DNA from: Streptomyces sp. NL15-2K
GTDB lineage: Bacteria; Actinomycetota; Actinomycetes; Streptomycetales; Streptomycetaceae
DNA: 64,000 nt
NCBI RefSeq assembly: GCF_030551255.1
Contig: NZ_CP130630.1
Location: 7,607,501-7,671,500 of the forward strand
Direction of reading: 5' to 3'
The notes beneath the pieces are model-generated. The model ran no database searches. It worked only from the letters and a program-made list of their open reading frames with translations, and was not told the DNA's origin. Of this stretch, positions 29,013 to 35,790 are shown piece after piece (position 1 is the stretch's first letter; every line of letters starts with the position of its first letter). Both the position numbers and the translations under genes were made by a program.

Positions 29013-29609
29013 ATGGCTGATGTTCTTCCTCTGGTCGAGGCCCGGTTGCGTACCGCGCTGGGCGAACCGGACGCGCGCGCGGCGGTCACCTTCCTGGGTA
29101 CGGACCGCATCGAGGTGCTGCGTTTCCAGGACACCGGACAGGAGGCAGCCGTCGTGCGTTACGCCACGCTGGGGATGTCCGCCCAGCCGATGAGCGACCC
29201 CACCGCGGTGCTCGCCGACCCGGTCAAGGGCCCGCGCGCCGAGCTGATCCTTTCGGTGCGCAGTGGTGTGGTGGACACCGACAAGGTGCTCCGCCCACTC
29301 GCCGTGCTCGCCGCGTCCCCGCAGGTCGAGGGCGTGATCGTGGCACCCGGTGCCTCCCTCGACGTCGGCGAGCCGCTGTGGCCCGGCGCCCCGTTCACCT
29401 CGGTCCTGGTCGCCGAGCCGGGCGGCCTGGTCGAGGACCTGGAGCTCGACGAGCCCCTCGATCCCGTGCGGTTCCTGCCCCTGCTGCCGATGACCCCGAA
29501 CGAGGCCGCCTGGAAGCGCGTGCACGGCGCCCAGGCGCTCCAGGAGCGGTGGCTGACCAACGGGACGGACCTCCGGGATCCGACCCGGAAATCCGTCCCG
29601 CTGGACTGA
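29013..29609 (+). CDS. Suppressor-of-fused (SUFU) domain protein
   Basis: A 198-residue protein resembling the bacterial SUFU-like family: it contains VLRFQDTGQEAAVVRYATLGMSAQPM, PRAELILSVRSG, and PFTSVLVAEPGGLVEDLELDEPLDPVRFLPLLPMTPNEAAWKRVHG. Many bacterial members are immunity proteins of polymorphic toxins, but no toxin gene is nearby, and this single-copy form is conserved in Streptomyces. It starts at ATG 29013, probably on a leaderless transcript. The longer frame from 28464 is not supported. Confidence 0.8.
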   Translation: MADVLPLVEARLRTALGEPDARAAVTFLGTDRIEVLRFQDTGQEAAVVRYATLGMSAQPMSDPTAVLADPVKGPRAELILSVRSGVVDTDKVLRPLAVLAASPQVEGVIVAPGASLDVGEPLWPGAPFTSVLVAEPGGLVEDLELDEPLDPVRFLPLLPMTPNEAAWKRVHGAQALQERWLTNGTDLRDPTRKSVPLD

Positions 29610-29650
29610 CCCCCGCGTGAGGAAGGTCACCGACCGGTGGCCGAAAAGCG

Positions 29651-30886
29651 TCAGTTGGCGAAGACGGTCACGCCGTCCTCGGTCGCGTGCTCCGGCTCCA
29701 GCTCCTCCGCCTCGTGGGTCAGTGCCTTCCGCCGTACGCCGACCACCAGCGCGCCCACGACCGCGGTGACCGCCGCGACCACGAACGGGATGTGGATGTC
29801 GGTCCACTCCTCGATCTTCGGCGCGAAGTAGGGCGCCGCGGCGGCCGCGAACCACCGCACGAAGTTGTAGCCCGCGCTCGCGACGGGGCGCGGCGCGTCC
29901 GAGACGCCCAGGGCCAGCTCCGTGTACACCGTGTTGTTCACGCCGATGAAGGCACCGGACAGGATCGTGCAGACGATGGCGGCGGTGTGGCCGCCGTATC
30001 CGAGGACGAGCACGTCGATCGCGAGCAGCACCAGCGAGCCGCCGAGCACCTTCAGCGAACCGAACCGCTCCTGCATGCGCGGTGCCACGATCACCGAGAA
30101 GACGGCGAGCAGCACGCCCCAGGCGAAGAACACCGCCCCCGACTTGTACGGCGTCAGGTCCAGCACGAACGGCGTGAAGGCCAGCACGGTGAAGAACGTG
30201 TAGTTGTAGAAGAACGCCGAGACCGCGGCGGAGGCGAGGCCGCCGTGGCCGAGCGCCTTGACCGGGTCGAGGAGTGAGGTCTTGCGGGCGGGCTTCGGCT
30301 GCTCCTTCAGGAACGCCGTGATGCACAGGAAGCCGACCGCCATCAGGAACGCGGTGCCGAAGAAGGGGTAGCGCCAGCTGGCGTCACCGAGCAGCGCGCC
30401 CAGCAGGGGGCCGCAGGCCATGCCGAGGCCGAGGGCGGACTCGTACAGCAGGATGGCGGCCGCGCTGCCTCCCGCCGCCGCGCCGACGATGACCGCGAGG
30501 GCGGTGGAGACGAAGAGGGCGTTGCCCAGTCCCCAGCCGGCCCGGAAGCCGACGAGTTCGCCGACGGAGGTCGACGTCCCGGAGAGCCCCGCGAAGACCA
30601 CGACCAGCGCGAGGCCGAGCAGCAGGGTCTTGCGGCCGCCGATGCGGCTGGAGACGAAGCCGGTGACCAGCATCGCGATCGCGGTGATGAGGAAGTATGA
30701 GGTGAAGAGCAGGGAGACCTGGCTGGCGGTGGCGTTCAGGCCCGAGGCGATGGACGGCAGGATCGGGTCGACGAGTCCGATGCCCATGAAGGCCACGACG
30801 GACGCGCCGGCGGTCGCCCACACGGCCTTCGGTTGCCGCAGGATGCCGCCGGCTCCCGCGTCGAAGGGGTCCTGGCTTGCTCCCAT
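29651..30886 (-). CDS. MFS transporter (drug/metabolite exporter type)
   Basis: A 411-residue major facilitator with 12 predicted helices. It has the motif-A-like segment GFVSSRIGGRKTLLLG between helices 2 and 3, the acidic IGLVDPILPSI in helix 1, and a second-half repeat around APRMQERFGSLKVL. Its substrate is unknown. It starts at ATG 30886 behind GACAGGAGAACGTG. Its promoter carries a palindromic operator resembling an iron-box half-site pair, which suggests control by a metal-dependent or other repressor. Confidence 0.88.
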   Translation of the reverse strand: MGASQDPFDAGAGGILRQPKAVWATAGASVVAFMGIGLVDPILPSIASGLNATASQVSLLFTSYFLITAIAMLVTGFVSSRIGGRKTLLLGLALVVVFAGLSGTSTSVGELVGFRAGWGLGNALFVSTALAVIVGAAAGGSAAAILLYESALGLGMACGPLLGALLGDASWRYPFFGTAFLMAVGFLCITAFLKEQPKPARKTSLLDPVKALGHGGLASAAVSAFFYNYTFFTVLAFTPFVLDLTPYKSGAVFFAWGVLLAVFSVIVAPRMQERFGSLKVLGGSLVLLAIDVLVLGYGGHTAAIVCTILSGAFIGVNNTVYTELALGVSDAPRPVASAGYNFVRWFAAAAAPYFAPKIEEWTDIHIPFVVAAVTAVVGALVVGVRRKALTHEAEELEPEHATEDGVTVFAN

Positions 30887-30926
30887 CACGTTCTCCTGTC
30901 CCGACGAAGATAGTTGGTATATGCAC

Positions 30927-30956
30927 ATAATAAGTTAGGGTGCCTAATTAATGCAA
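30927..30956 (-). promoter_or_regulatory. MFS promoter with operator in the spacer
   Basis: On the minus strand, TTGCAT (-35, 30956-30951) and TATTAT (-10, 30932-30927) are separated by 18 bases. The spacer holds the perfect palindrome TTAGG-CAC-CCTAA (30947-30935). The region is strikingly AT-rich for this genome. Confidence 0.65.
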
Positions 30957-31045
30957 TCTACATGTGGTTTCGGCCGGTGAAGGCTTCCGTCCGGACGGGT
31001 GATCGTCCTTGACGTGGCGGAGCAGGGGTAGGACCGTGGGGCTCT

Positions 31046-31684
31046 ATGAGGGGCGAACCCAGTTGCCCGAAGTGTGGTGGCCGGGTCAGGGCTCCCGGAC
31101 TCTTCGCCGATACCTGGCAGTGCGATGCGCATGGCACCGTGCATCCGGTGCAGCCCGTGATCCCGCCCAGCGTCGAGGCCCTCGAAGTCGTGGTGCACCG
31201 CACGCACGTGCCGGTGTGGATGCCGTGGCCGCTGCCGGTCGGCTGGCTGTTCACGGGCGTGGCCTGCGCGGGCGACGACCGCAGCGGCGGGCGCGCCACC
31301 GCCGTGGCCTGTTCCGGACCCGGACCGCTCGGCGGCATGGGCGAACTGATCCTGGTGGCCGAGGAACTCGGCGTCGGCCTCGGCGCCCGGTACGCGGGCA
31401 TCGACGGCCCGGATCCGGGGCCGTACATGAGCGTGGAGAAGCCGCCCCAGGCCAAGGTCCTGGCCGCCGGTCGCCCGACCCCGCTCTGGCACGTCTCCGC
31501 CACGCCCGACCGCGCCGTCTTCGCGGGCGAGGCGCTCGGGATGTGGCTGTGGGCGGTCGTGTGGCCCGAGCAGTCGGGGCTGCTGATGTACGACGAGCTG
31601 GTGCTGACGGATCTGCGGGATGCGGGGGCGGAGGTGGAGTTGGTGCCGTGCGGGGCGTTGTCGCCGCGCTTGCTCGAGCCGTAG
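31046..31684 (+). CDS. Conserved actinobacterial protein with N-terminal zinc ribbon
   Basis: A 212-residue protein. It begins CPKCGGRV and continues LFADTWQCDAHG, giving a CxxC plus Cys/His ribbon likely to bind zinc. The middle (WMPWPLPVGWLFTGVACAGDD) and C-terminal part (EALGMWLWAVVWPEQSGLLMYDELVLTDLRDAGAEVELVPCGALSPRLLEP) are strongly conserved in Streptomyces as I recall, but the function is unknown. It is divergent from the MFS gene. Confidence 0.78.
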   Translation: MRGEPSCPKCGGRVRAPGLFADTWQCDAHGTVHPVQPVIPPSVEALEVVVHRTHVPVWMPWPLPVGWLFTGVACAGDDRSGGRATAVACSGPGPLGGMGELILVAEELGVGLGARYAGIDGPDPGPYMSVEKPPQAKVLAAGRPTPLWHVSATPDRAVFAGEALGMWLWAVVWPEQSGLLMYDELVLTDLRDAGAEVELVPCGALSPRLLEP

Positions 31685-31716
31685 CGGTTCGTCGTGGGGG
31701 TGTGGTTTCGAGAGCG

Positions 31717-31795
31717 GCTGCGGGTTGTCTTGGGCTGGTCGCGCCCACGCGGCGGAGCCGCAGATCGATACAGCCCCGCGCCCCTTCAGGGCGTT
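31717..31795. repeat. Dispersed Streptomyces intergenic repeat
   Basis: A block including CGCGGCGGAGCCGCAGATCG and CAGCCCCGCGCCCC that I recognise as a very common dispersed intergenic sequence in Streptomyces (recall only). It contains the small hairpin CGGCGGAGCCG and sits between the zinc-ribbon and PHP genes. Confidence 0.65.
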
Positions 31796-31899
31796 GTTCG
31801 TAGGGGGTGCACTGGTGCTGCGGGTGTGACAGGGAAGCTCGAAAGTCTGGTTATCCTTGAGCGGTCCCTTCCGTTTCGTTGCCGTCTGGAGTCCGCGTC

Positions 31900-32757
31900 G
31901 TGCGCATTGATCTGCACACTCACTCCACGGCTTCAGACGGTACGGACACCCCCGCCGAGCTCGTGCGCAACGCCGCCGCGGCCGGTCTGGACGTCGTCGC
32001 GCTGACCGACCACGACACCACCCGCGGACACGCCGAGGCGGTCGCCGCGCTGCCGCGGGGGCTCACCCTCGTCACGGGTGCCGAGCTGTCGTGTCGTATC
32101 GACGGCGTGAGCATGCACATGCTGGCCTACCTCTTCGACCCCGAGGAGCCGGCGCTGCTCGCCGAGCGCGAGCTGGTGCGGGACGACCGGGTGCCTCGGG
32201 CACGCGGCATGGTGGCCAAGCTTCGGGCGCTGGGCGTGCCCGTGTCGTGGGAGCAGGTGGCGCGGATCGCGGGTGACGGCTCGGTGGGGCGCCCGCATGT
32301 CGCGACCGCGCTCGTCGAGCTGGGCGTCGTACCGACCGTGAGTGACGCGTTCACGGCGGACTGGCTGGCCGACGGCGGCCGGGCCTTCGTGGAGAAGCAC
32401 GAGACCGACCCGTTCGAGGCGCTCCGGCTGATCAAGGGTGCCGGCGGGGTCGCGGTGTTCGCGCACCCGGCGGCCGCCAAGCGGGGCCGTACCGTGCCGG
32501 AGTCCGCGATCGCGGAGATGGCCGCGGCGGGCCTCGACGGCATCGAGGTCGACCACATGGACCACGACCCGGACACGCGCGCGCGGCTGCGGGGCCTGGC
32601 CAAGGAGCTGGGGCTGCTGACGACCGGGTCCAGCGACTACCACGGCAGCCGGAAGACGTGCGTGCTCGGGGAGAACGTGACGGATCCCGAGGTGTACGGG
32701 GAGATCACGCGGCGGGCGACCGGGGCCTTCCCGGTGCCGGGGGCCGGCGGGTTCTGA
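31900..32757 (+). CDS. PHP-domain metal-dependent phosphoesterase
   Basis: A 285-residue protein of the PHP family (YciV/RnaseAM type). Metal-site motifs are RIDLHTHSTASDG, ALTDHDTTRGH, TGAELSC, the central AVFAHPAAAKRG and the C-terminal GSSDYHGSRK. Relatives act as 5'-3' exoribonucleases or 3',5'-nucleotide bisphosphatases; either reaction is plausible. I chose GTG 31900 because the family begins directly at RIDLHTH and GGAG lies eight bases upstream. The MarC gene follows after 61 bases. Confidence 0.9.
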   Translation: MRIDLHTHSTASDGTDTPAELVRNAAAAGLDVVALTDHDTTRGHAEAVAALPRGLTLVTGAELSCRIDGVSMHMLAYLFDPEEPALLAERELVRDDRVPRARGMVAKLRALGVPVSWEQVARIAGDGSVGRPHVATALVELGVVPTVSDAFTADWLADGGRAFVEKHETDPFEALRLIKGAGGVAVFAHPAAAKRGRTVPESAIAEMAAAGLDGIEVDHMDHDPDTRARLRGLAKELGLLTTGSSDYHGSRKTCVLGENVTDPEVYGEITRRATGAFPVPGAGGF

Positions 32758-32818
32758 GGCTCACGCCCTCAGCTCGCCCGCCCATGCTCGCTCCCTTCTC
32801 CGCAAGGTCTCCTCTGTC

Positions 32819-33424
32819 ATGTTCGACCTCGCCGTCTTCGGCTCTCTCTTCCTGACCCTTTTTGTCACCATGGATCCCCCCGGGATCACCCCGATCTTCC
32901 TCGGCCTGACCGCCGGCCGGCCCGCCAGGATCCAGAAGCGGATGGCGTTCCAGGCCGTCTGTGTGGCCGGTGGCGTCATCACCGTCTTCGGGCTCCTCGG
33001 GCACCAGATCCTCGACTACCTGCACGTCTCCGTGCCCGCGCTGATGATCGCGGGCGGGCTGCTGCTTCTGCTGATCGCGTTGGACCTGCTCACCGGCAAG
33101 ACGGACGAGCCGAAGCAGACCAAGGACGTCAACGTCGCCCTCGTACCGCTGGGCATGCCGCTGCTGGCCGGGCCGGGCGCGATCGTGTCGGTGATCCTGG
33201 CCGTGCAGAAGGCCGGCAGTGTCGCGACGCAGGTGTCGGTGTGGTCGGCGATCCTCGCCATCCATCTCGTGCTGTGGCTGGTGATGCGCTACTCGCTGCT
33301 GATCATCCGGGTCATCAAGGACGGCGGCGTGGTCCTGGTGACACGGCTCGCGGGCATGATGCTCTCCGCGATCGCAGTGCAGCAGATCATCAACGGGGTC
33401 ACCCAGGTGGTGCGGGGAAGCTGA
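32819..33424 (+). CDS. MarC-family integral membrane protein
   Basis: A 201-residue protein with about six transmembrane helices and family motifs near MDPPGITPIFLGLTAG and PLGMPLLAGPGAIVSVI. The MarC/UPF0056 family is conserved but of unknown function; early links to multiple antibiotic resistance were not sustained. It is probably co-transcribed with the PHP gene and ends at a strong terminator. Confidence 0.9.
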   Translation: MFDLAVFGSLFLTLFVTMDPPGITPIFLGLTAGRPARIQKRMAFQAVCVAGGVITVFGLLGHQILDYLHVSVPALMIAGGLLLLLIALDLLTGKTDEPKQTKDVNVALVPLGMPLLAGPGAIVSVILAVQKAGSVATQVSVWSAILAIHLVLWLVMRYSLLIIRVIKDGGVVLVTRLAGMMLSAIAVQQIINGVTQVVRGS

Positions 33425-33452
33425 GTCCGTTTCATCGGTACTCCGGTACGCG

Positions 33453-33492
33453 CAGAGCCCCCGTACGGCATCGATGCCGTACGGGGGCTCTG
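33453..33492. terminator. 40-base perfect palindrome between marC and the 50-residue protein gene
   Basis: CAGAGCCCCCGTACGGC is followed, around ATCGAT, by its exact complement; all 40 bases are palindromic. It lies between two convergent genes and should terminate both. Confidence 0.9.
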
Positions 33493-33515
33493 AAACCTGT
33501 ATGAGGATCCTGGCG

Positions 33516-33668
33516 TTACGAGGCCGAGGTTTCGGCCGGCCGGATCCACAGCCGCTGTCCTATCGAGGCAGCCTGCTGAACGATACGGTTGACGGAGGCG
33601 GCGTCCACAACGGTGCTGTCCACGGGCGTGCCGTCGACGTCGTCGAGTCGCATGATTTCGAAGCGCAA
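33516..33668 (-). CDS. 50-residue conserved Streptomyces protein, TTG start
   Basis: Reads MRFEIMRLDDVDGTPVDSTV... and ends QRLWIRPAETSAS. TTG 33668 is preceded by GAAGGGAGAAGCC. The internal ATG at 33653 would remove five residues (MRFEI) that I recall as conserved. There is no signal peptide, transmembrane helix or metal motif. The layout (beta strand, acidic loop, helix VDAASVNRIVQQAASIGQRL) is compatible with a small regulator or a precursor peptide. It is preceded by a SigR-like promoter. The function is unknown. Confidence 0.8.
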   Translation of the reverse strand: MRFEIMRLDDVDGTPVDSTVVDAASVNRIVQQAASIGQRLWIRPAETSAS

Positions 33669-33758
33669 GGCTTCTCCCTTCGTCTGGTCATCCTCCTGAG
33701 GAGAACTACTTGGCGGATGGCCCACGGAGCGTCCATGCCCCGGGTTCCGTATGTAGTC

Positions 33759-33784
33759 AACGGGCTGCGTGTTACAAACATTCC
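33759..33784 (-). promoter_or_regulatory. SigR-like promoter of the 50-residue protein gene
   Basis: Minus strand GGAAT (33784-33780), exactly 18 bases, GTT (33761-33759), the GGAAT-N18-GTT consensus of the thiol-stress sigma factor SigR. The predicted leader is about 80 bases. A second start signal (TTGACT) lies just downstream. Confidence 0.65.
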
Positions 33785-33895
33785 CTACGCTAAAGAAAAT
33801 TTTCGAACGGCTAATTACTGACCGGTTAGGTACTTGAACAGGACTGACCGGGACCGGTTGTGTTCGCAGCGTGACCGCCGGGACAATGGGAAGCG

Positions 33896-34789
33896 ATGAA
33901 CGACGACCTCGCGGCCCTCAGCGCCCGCATCGACCGCACCAACGAGCTGCTCCAGCGCATGCTCGCCGAGGTGGCGAAGACGCCCTCGACGCATGCGATC
34001 TTCGTCGACGCGGGATACCTGTACGCGGCCGCGGGACGACTCGTCGCCGGGACGGAGGACCGCCGTGCCTTCGACCTGGACACCGAGGGGCTCATCGAGG
34101 CGCTCATCGACCGGGCCCGCACGATCTTCGCGGACAGCCGGCTGCTGCGGGTCTACTGGTACGACGGCGCGAGACGCCGCATCCACACGGCCGAGCAGCA
34201 GTCGATCGCCGAACTCCCGGACGTGAAGGTCCGGTTGGGCAACCTGAACGCGAACAACCAGCAAAAGGGCGTCGACTCCCTGATCCGCTCCGACCTGGAG
34301 TCCCTCGCCCGCCACCGCGCCATCAGCGACGCGGCGCTCCTCGGCGGCGACGAGGACCTGGTCTCGGCGGTGGAGGCGGCGCAAGGGTACGGCGCTCGCG
34401 TCCACCTGTGGGGCATCGAGGCGGCGGAGGGCCGCAACCAGGCCGAGCCCCTGCTCTGGGAGGTCGACAGCCAGCGCACCTTCGACCTCGACTTCTTCAA
34501 GCCGTACGTGTCCCGGCGCGCGGCCCCGGTGTACGAGGCGACGGCGACCCGCCCCACCCGCGAGGACGTCCGTTTCGTCGGCGCGCAGATCGCGGCGAAG
34601 TGGCTGGCGGCGAGGGGCCGCGACTCGCTGGTGGAGCTCCTGCCGGGTCACCCGTATCTGCCGGGTTCGGTGGACCAGGACCTGCTGGTGGAGGCGGAGA
34701 GCATCCTGCAGTACTCGCTCCGCGGCCAGGCGGACCTGCGCCGGACCTTGCGGGACGGCTTCTGGGAGCACCTGCAGACGCTGTACTAG
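33896..34789 (+). CDS. NYN-domain (PIN-like) protein, putative RNase
   Basis: A 297-residue protein with an N-terminal short coiled coil (LAALSARIDRTNELLQRMLAEV), a NYN domain with acidic residues in AIFVDAGYLY, KGVDSLIRSDL and LLGGDEDLVSAVEAA, and a C-terminal accessory domain. NYN proteins share the PIN nuclease fold and cut or process RNA; the target is unknown. It starts at ATG 33896, with a weak GGGAAG nearby. A GACAAT box about six bases upstream may make it leaderless. Confidence 0.87.
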   Translation: MNDDLAALSARIDRTNELLQRMLAEVAKTPSTHAIFVDAGYLYAAAGRLVAGTEDRRAFDLDTEGLIEALIDRARTIFADSRLLRVYWYDGARRRIHTAEQQSIAELPDVKVRLGNLNANNQQKGVDSLIRSDLESLARHRAISDAALLGGDEDLVSAVEAAQGYGARVHLWGIEAAEGRNQAEPLLWEVDSQRTFDLDFFKPYVSRRAAPVYEATATRPTREDVRFVGAQIAAKWLAARGRDSLVELLPGHPYLPGSVDQDLLVEAESILQYSLRGQADLRRTLRDGFWEHLQTLY

Positions 34790-34798
34790 CCGTAGCCG

Positions 34799-35692
34799 CT
34801 ACTTGTTCGCGCTGTCCCAGAAGTCGGCAAGGGCGCGGGCGGTCGGGAGCGGCTGGTCGATGTTGGGGGAGTGTTCGGCTCCCGGGACGACCGTCCGGCG
34901 CGCCCCCAGCCGTACCGCCATGCTGTCGAGCAGCGTCACCGGCCACGTGTCGTCATGGGCGCCCGACAGGACGTGGAACGGGAGCGGAACGGCGGCGAGT
35001 TCGGCGACGCGATCCGGCTCGGTGCACAACTGGCGGCCCGTGGCGAGAAGTTGTGCGGGCTTGTTGCCCAGCCAGCGGCGGCGCAGCTGCTCCACGCCGC
35101 CGATGCCGCGGGCCGGGCCGCCGACCTCCTCGGGCGGTCCCATGGCCAGGATGGCCTGCCACACCTCGGCCATGCTCATCACGGCGAGCGCGTCCCGCAG
35201 CAACTTCACGCGCTGCTGCTGGGAGTCGGAGATCTGTGCCGGACCCGACGCCACGAGGGTGAGCGAGCGGAAAGGGGAGTGGTCGAGCAGGACGGCGGCT
35301 CGGGCGATCTGCCCGCCGAGGGAGTGCCCCAGCAGATGCACGCGCGTGCCGAGGGCATCCGCCTGAGCGAGCACGTCCCGCGCCAGTTCCTCCTGGGCAT
35401 AGGCGGCTTCGTCGTCCTCGGGCCCATCGGACTCGAACTGCCCACGCCCGTCCACGGCGACGACACGGTACCCGCGCGCGGCAAGCGGCTCGTGCAGCAG
35501 CGAGAAGTCCTCCTTGCTCCCCGTGAACCCGGGCAACATCAGGGCGACACCCTTGGGTTCGACACCGGCGGCCACGGGGGAGTCGACGACGGCGAACTCA
35601 CCGCGGGGGGTACGCAGTCGGTAGGCACGGGCGCCGGGGGGTGGGGCGAAGACGGGCTGGCTGCTCACGGGGGGAGGGTATCGGGTGGGCAT
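34799..35692 (-). CDS. Alpha/beta hydrolase
   Basis: A 297-residue alpha/beta-hydrolase fold protein. The oxyanion segment is LMLPGFTGSKEDF, the nucleophile elbow GHSLGGQ (Ser), the Asp region HVLSGAHDDTW and the His in GAEHSPN. The substrate is unknown; a small ester or lactone is likely. It begins at ATG 35692 or GTG 35668; neither has a good ribosome site. Confidence 0.83.
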   Translation of the reverse strand: MPTRYPPPVSSQPVFAPPPGARAYRLRTPRGEFAVVDSPVAAGVEPKGVALMLPGFTGSKEDFSLLHEPLAARGYRVVAVDGRGQFESDGPEDDEAAYAQEELARDVLAQADALGTRVHLLGHSLGGQIARAAVLLDHSPFRSLTLVASGPAQISDSQQQRVKLLRDALAVMSMAEVWQAILAMGPPEEVGGPARGIGGVEQLRRRWLGNKPAQLLATGRQLCTEPDRVAELAAVPLPFHVLSGAHDDTWPVTLLDSMAVRLGARRTVVPGAEHSPNIDQPLPTARALADFWDSANK

Positions 35693-35704
35693 AGGCCCGG
35701 GGGT

Positions 35705-35725
35705 CCAGGGGGCGGAGCCCCCTGG
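35705..35725. terminator. Hairpin of the dispersed CCAGGGGG/CCCCCTGG type
   Basis: CCAGGGGG (35705-35712), loop CGGAG, CCCCCTGG (35718-35725). It is similar to the hairpin in the 12889-12968 repeat and lies downstream of the DEAD-box helicase gene. Confidence 0.65.
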
Positions 35726-35790
35726 CAGCTCCCAGAAACGCCGAAGACCCGGCCCACACAAGGTGAACCGGGCCGTCGGACGGCAGTACA

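Noticed and set aside
29013..29609. Immunity gene of a polymorphic toxin system
   Set aside because: The SUFU domain is typical of some immunity proteins, but no toxin, WXG or Rhs gene is adjacent and the gene stands alone.
30935..30947. Classical 19-bp DmdR/IdeR iron box
   Set aside because: The half-sites match, but the centre is 3 bases and only about ten of 19 consensus positions fit, so only a generic operator is called.
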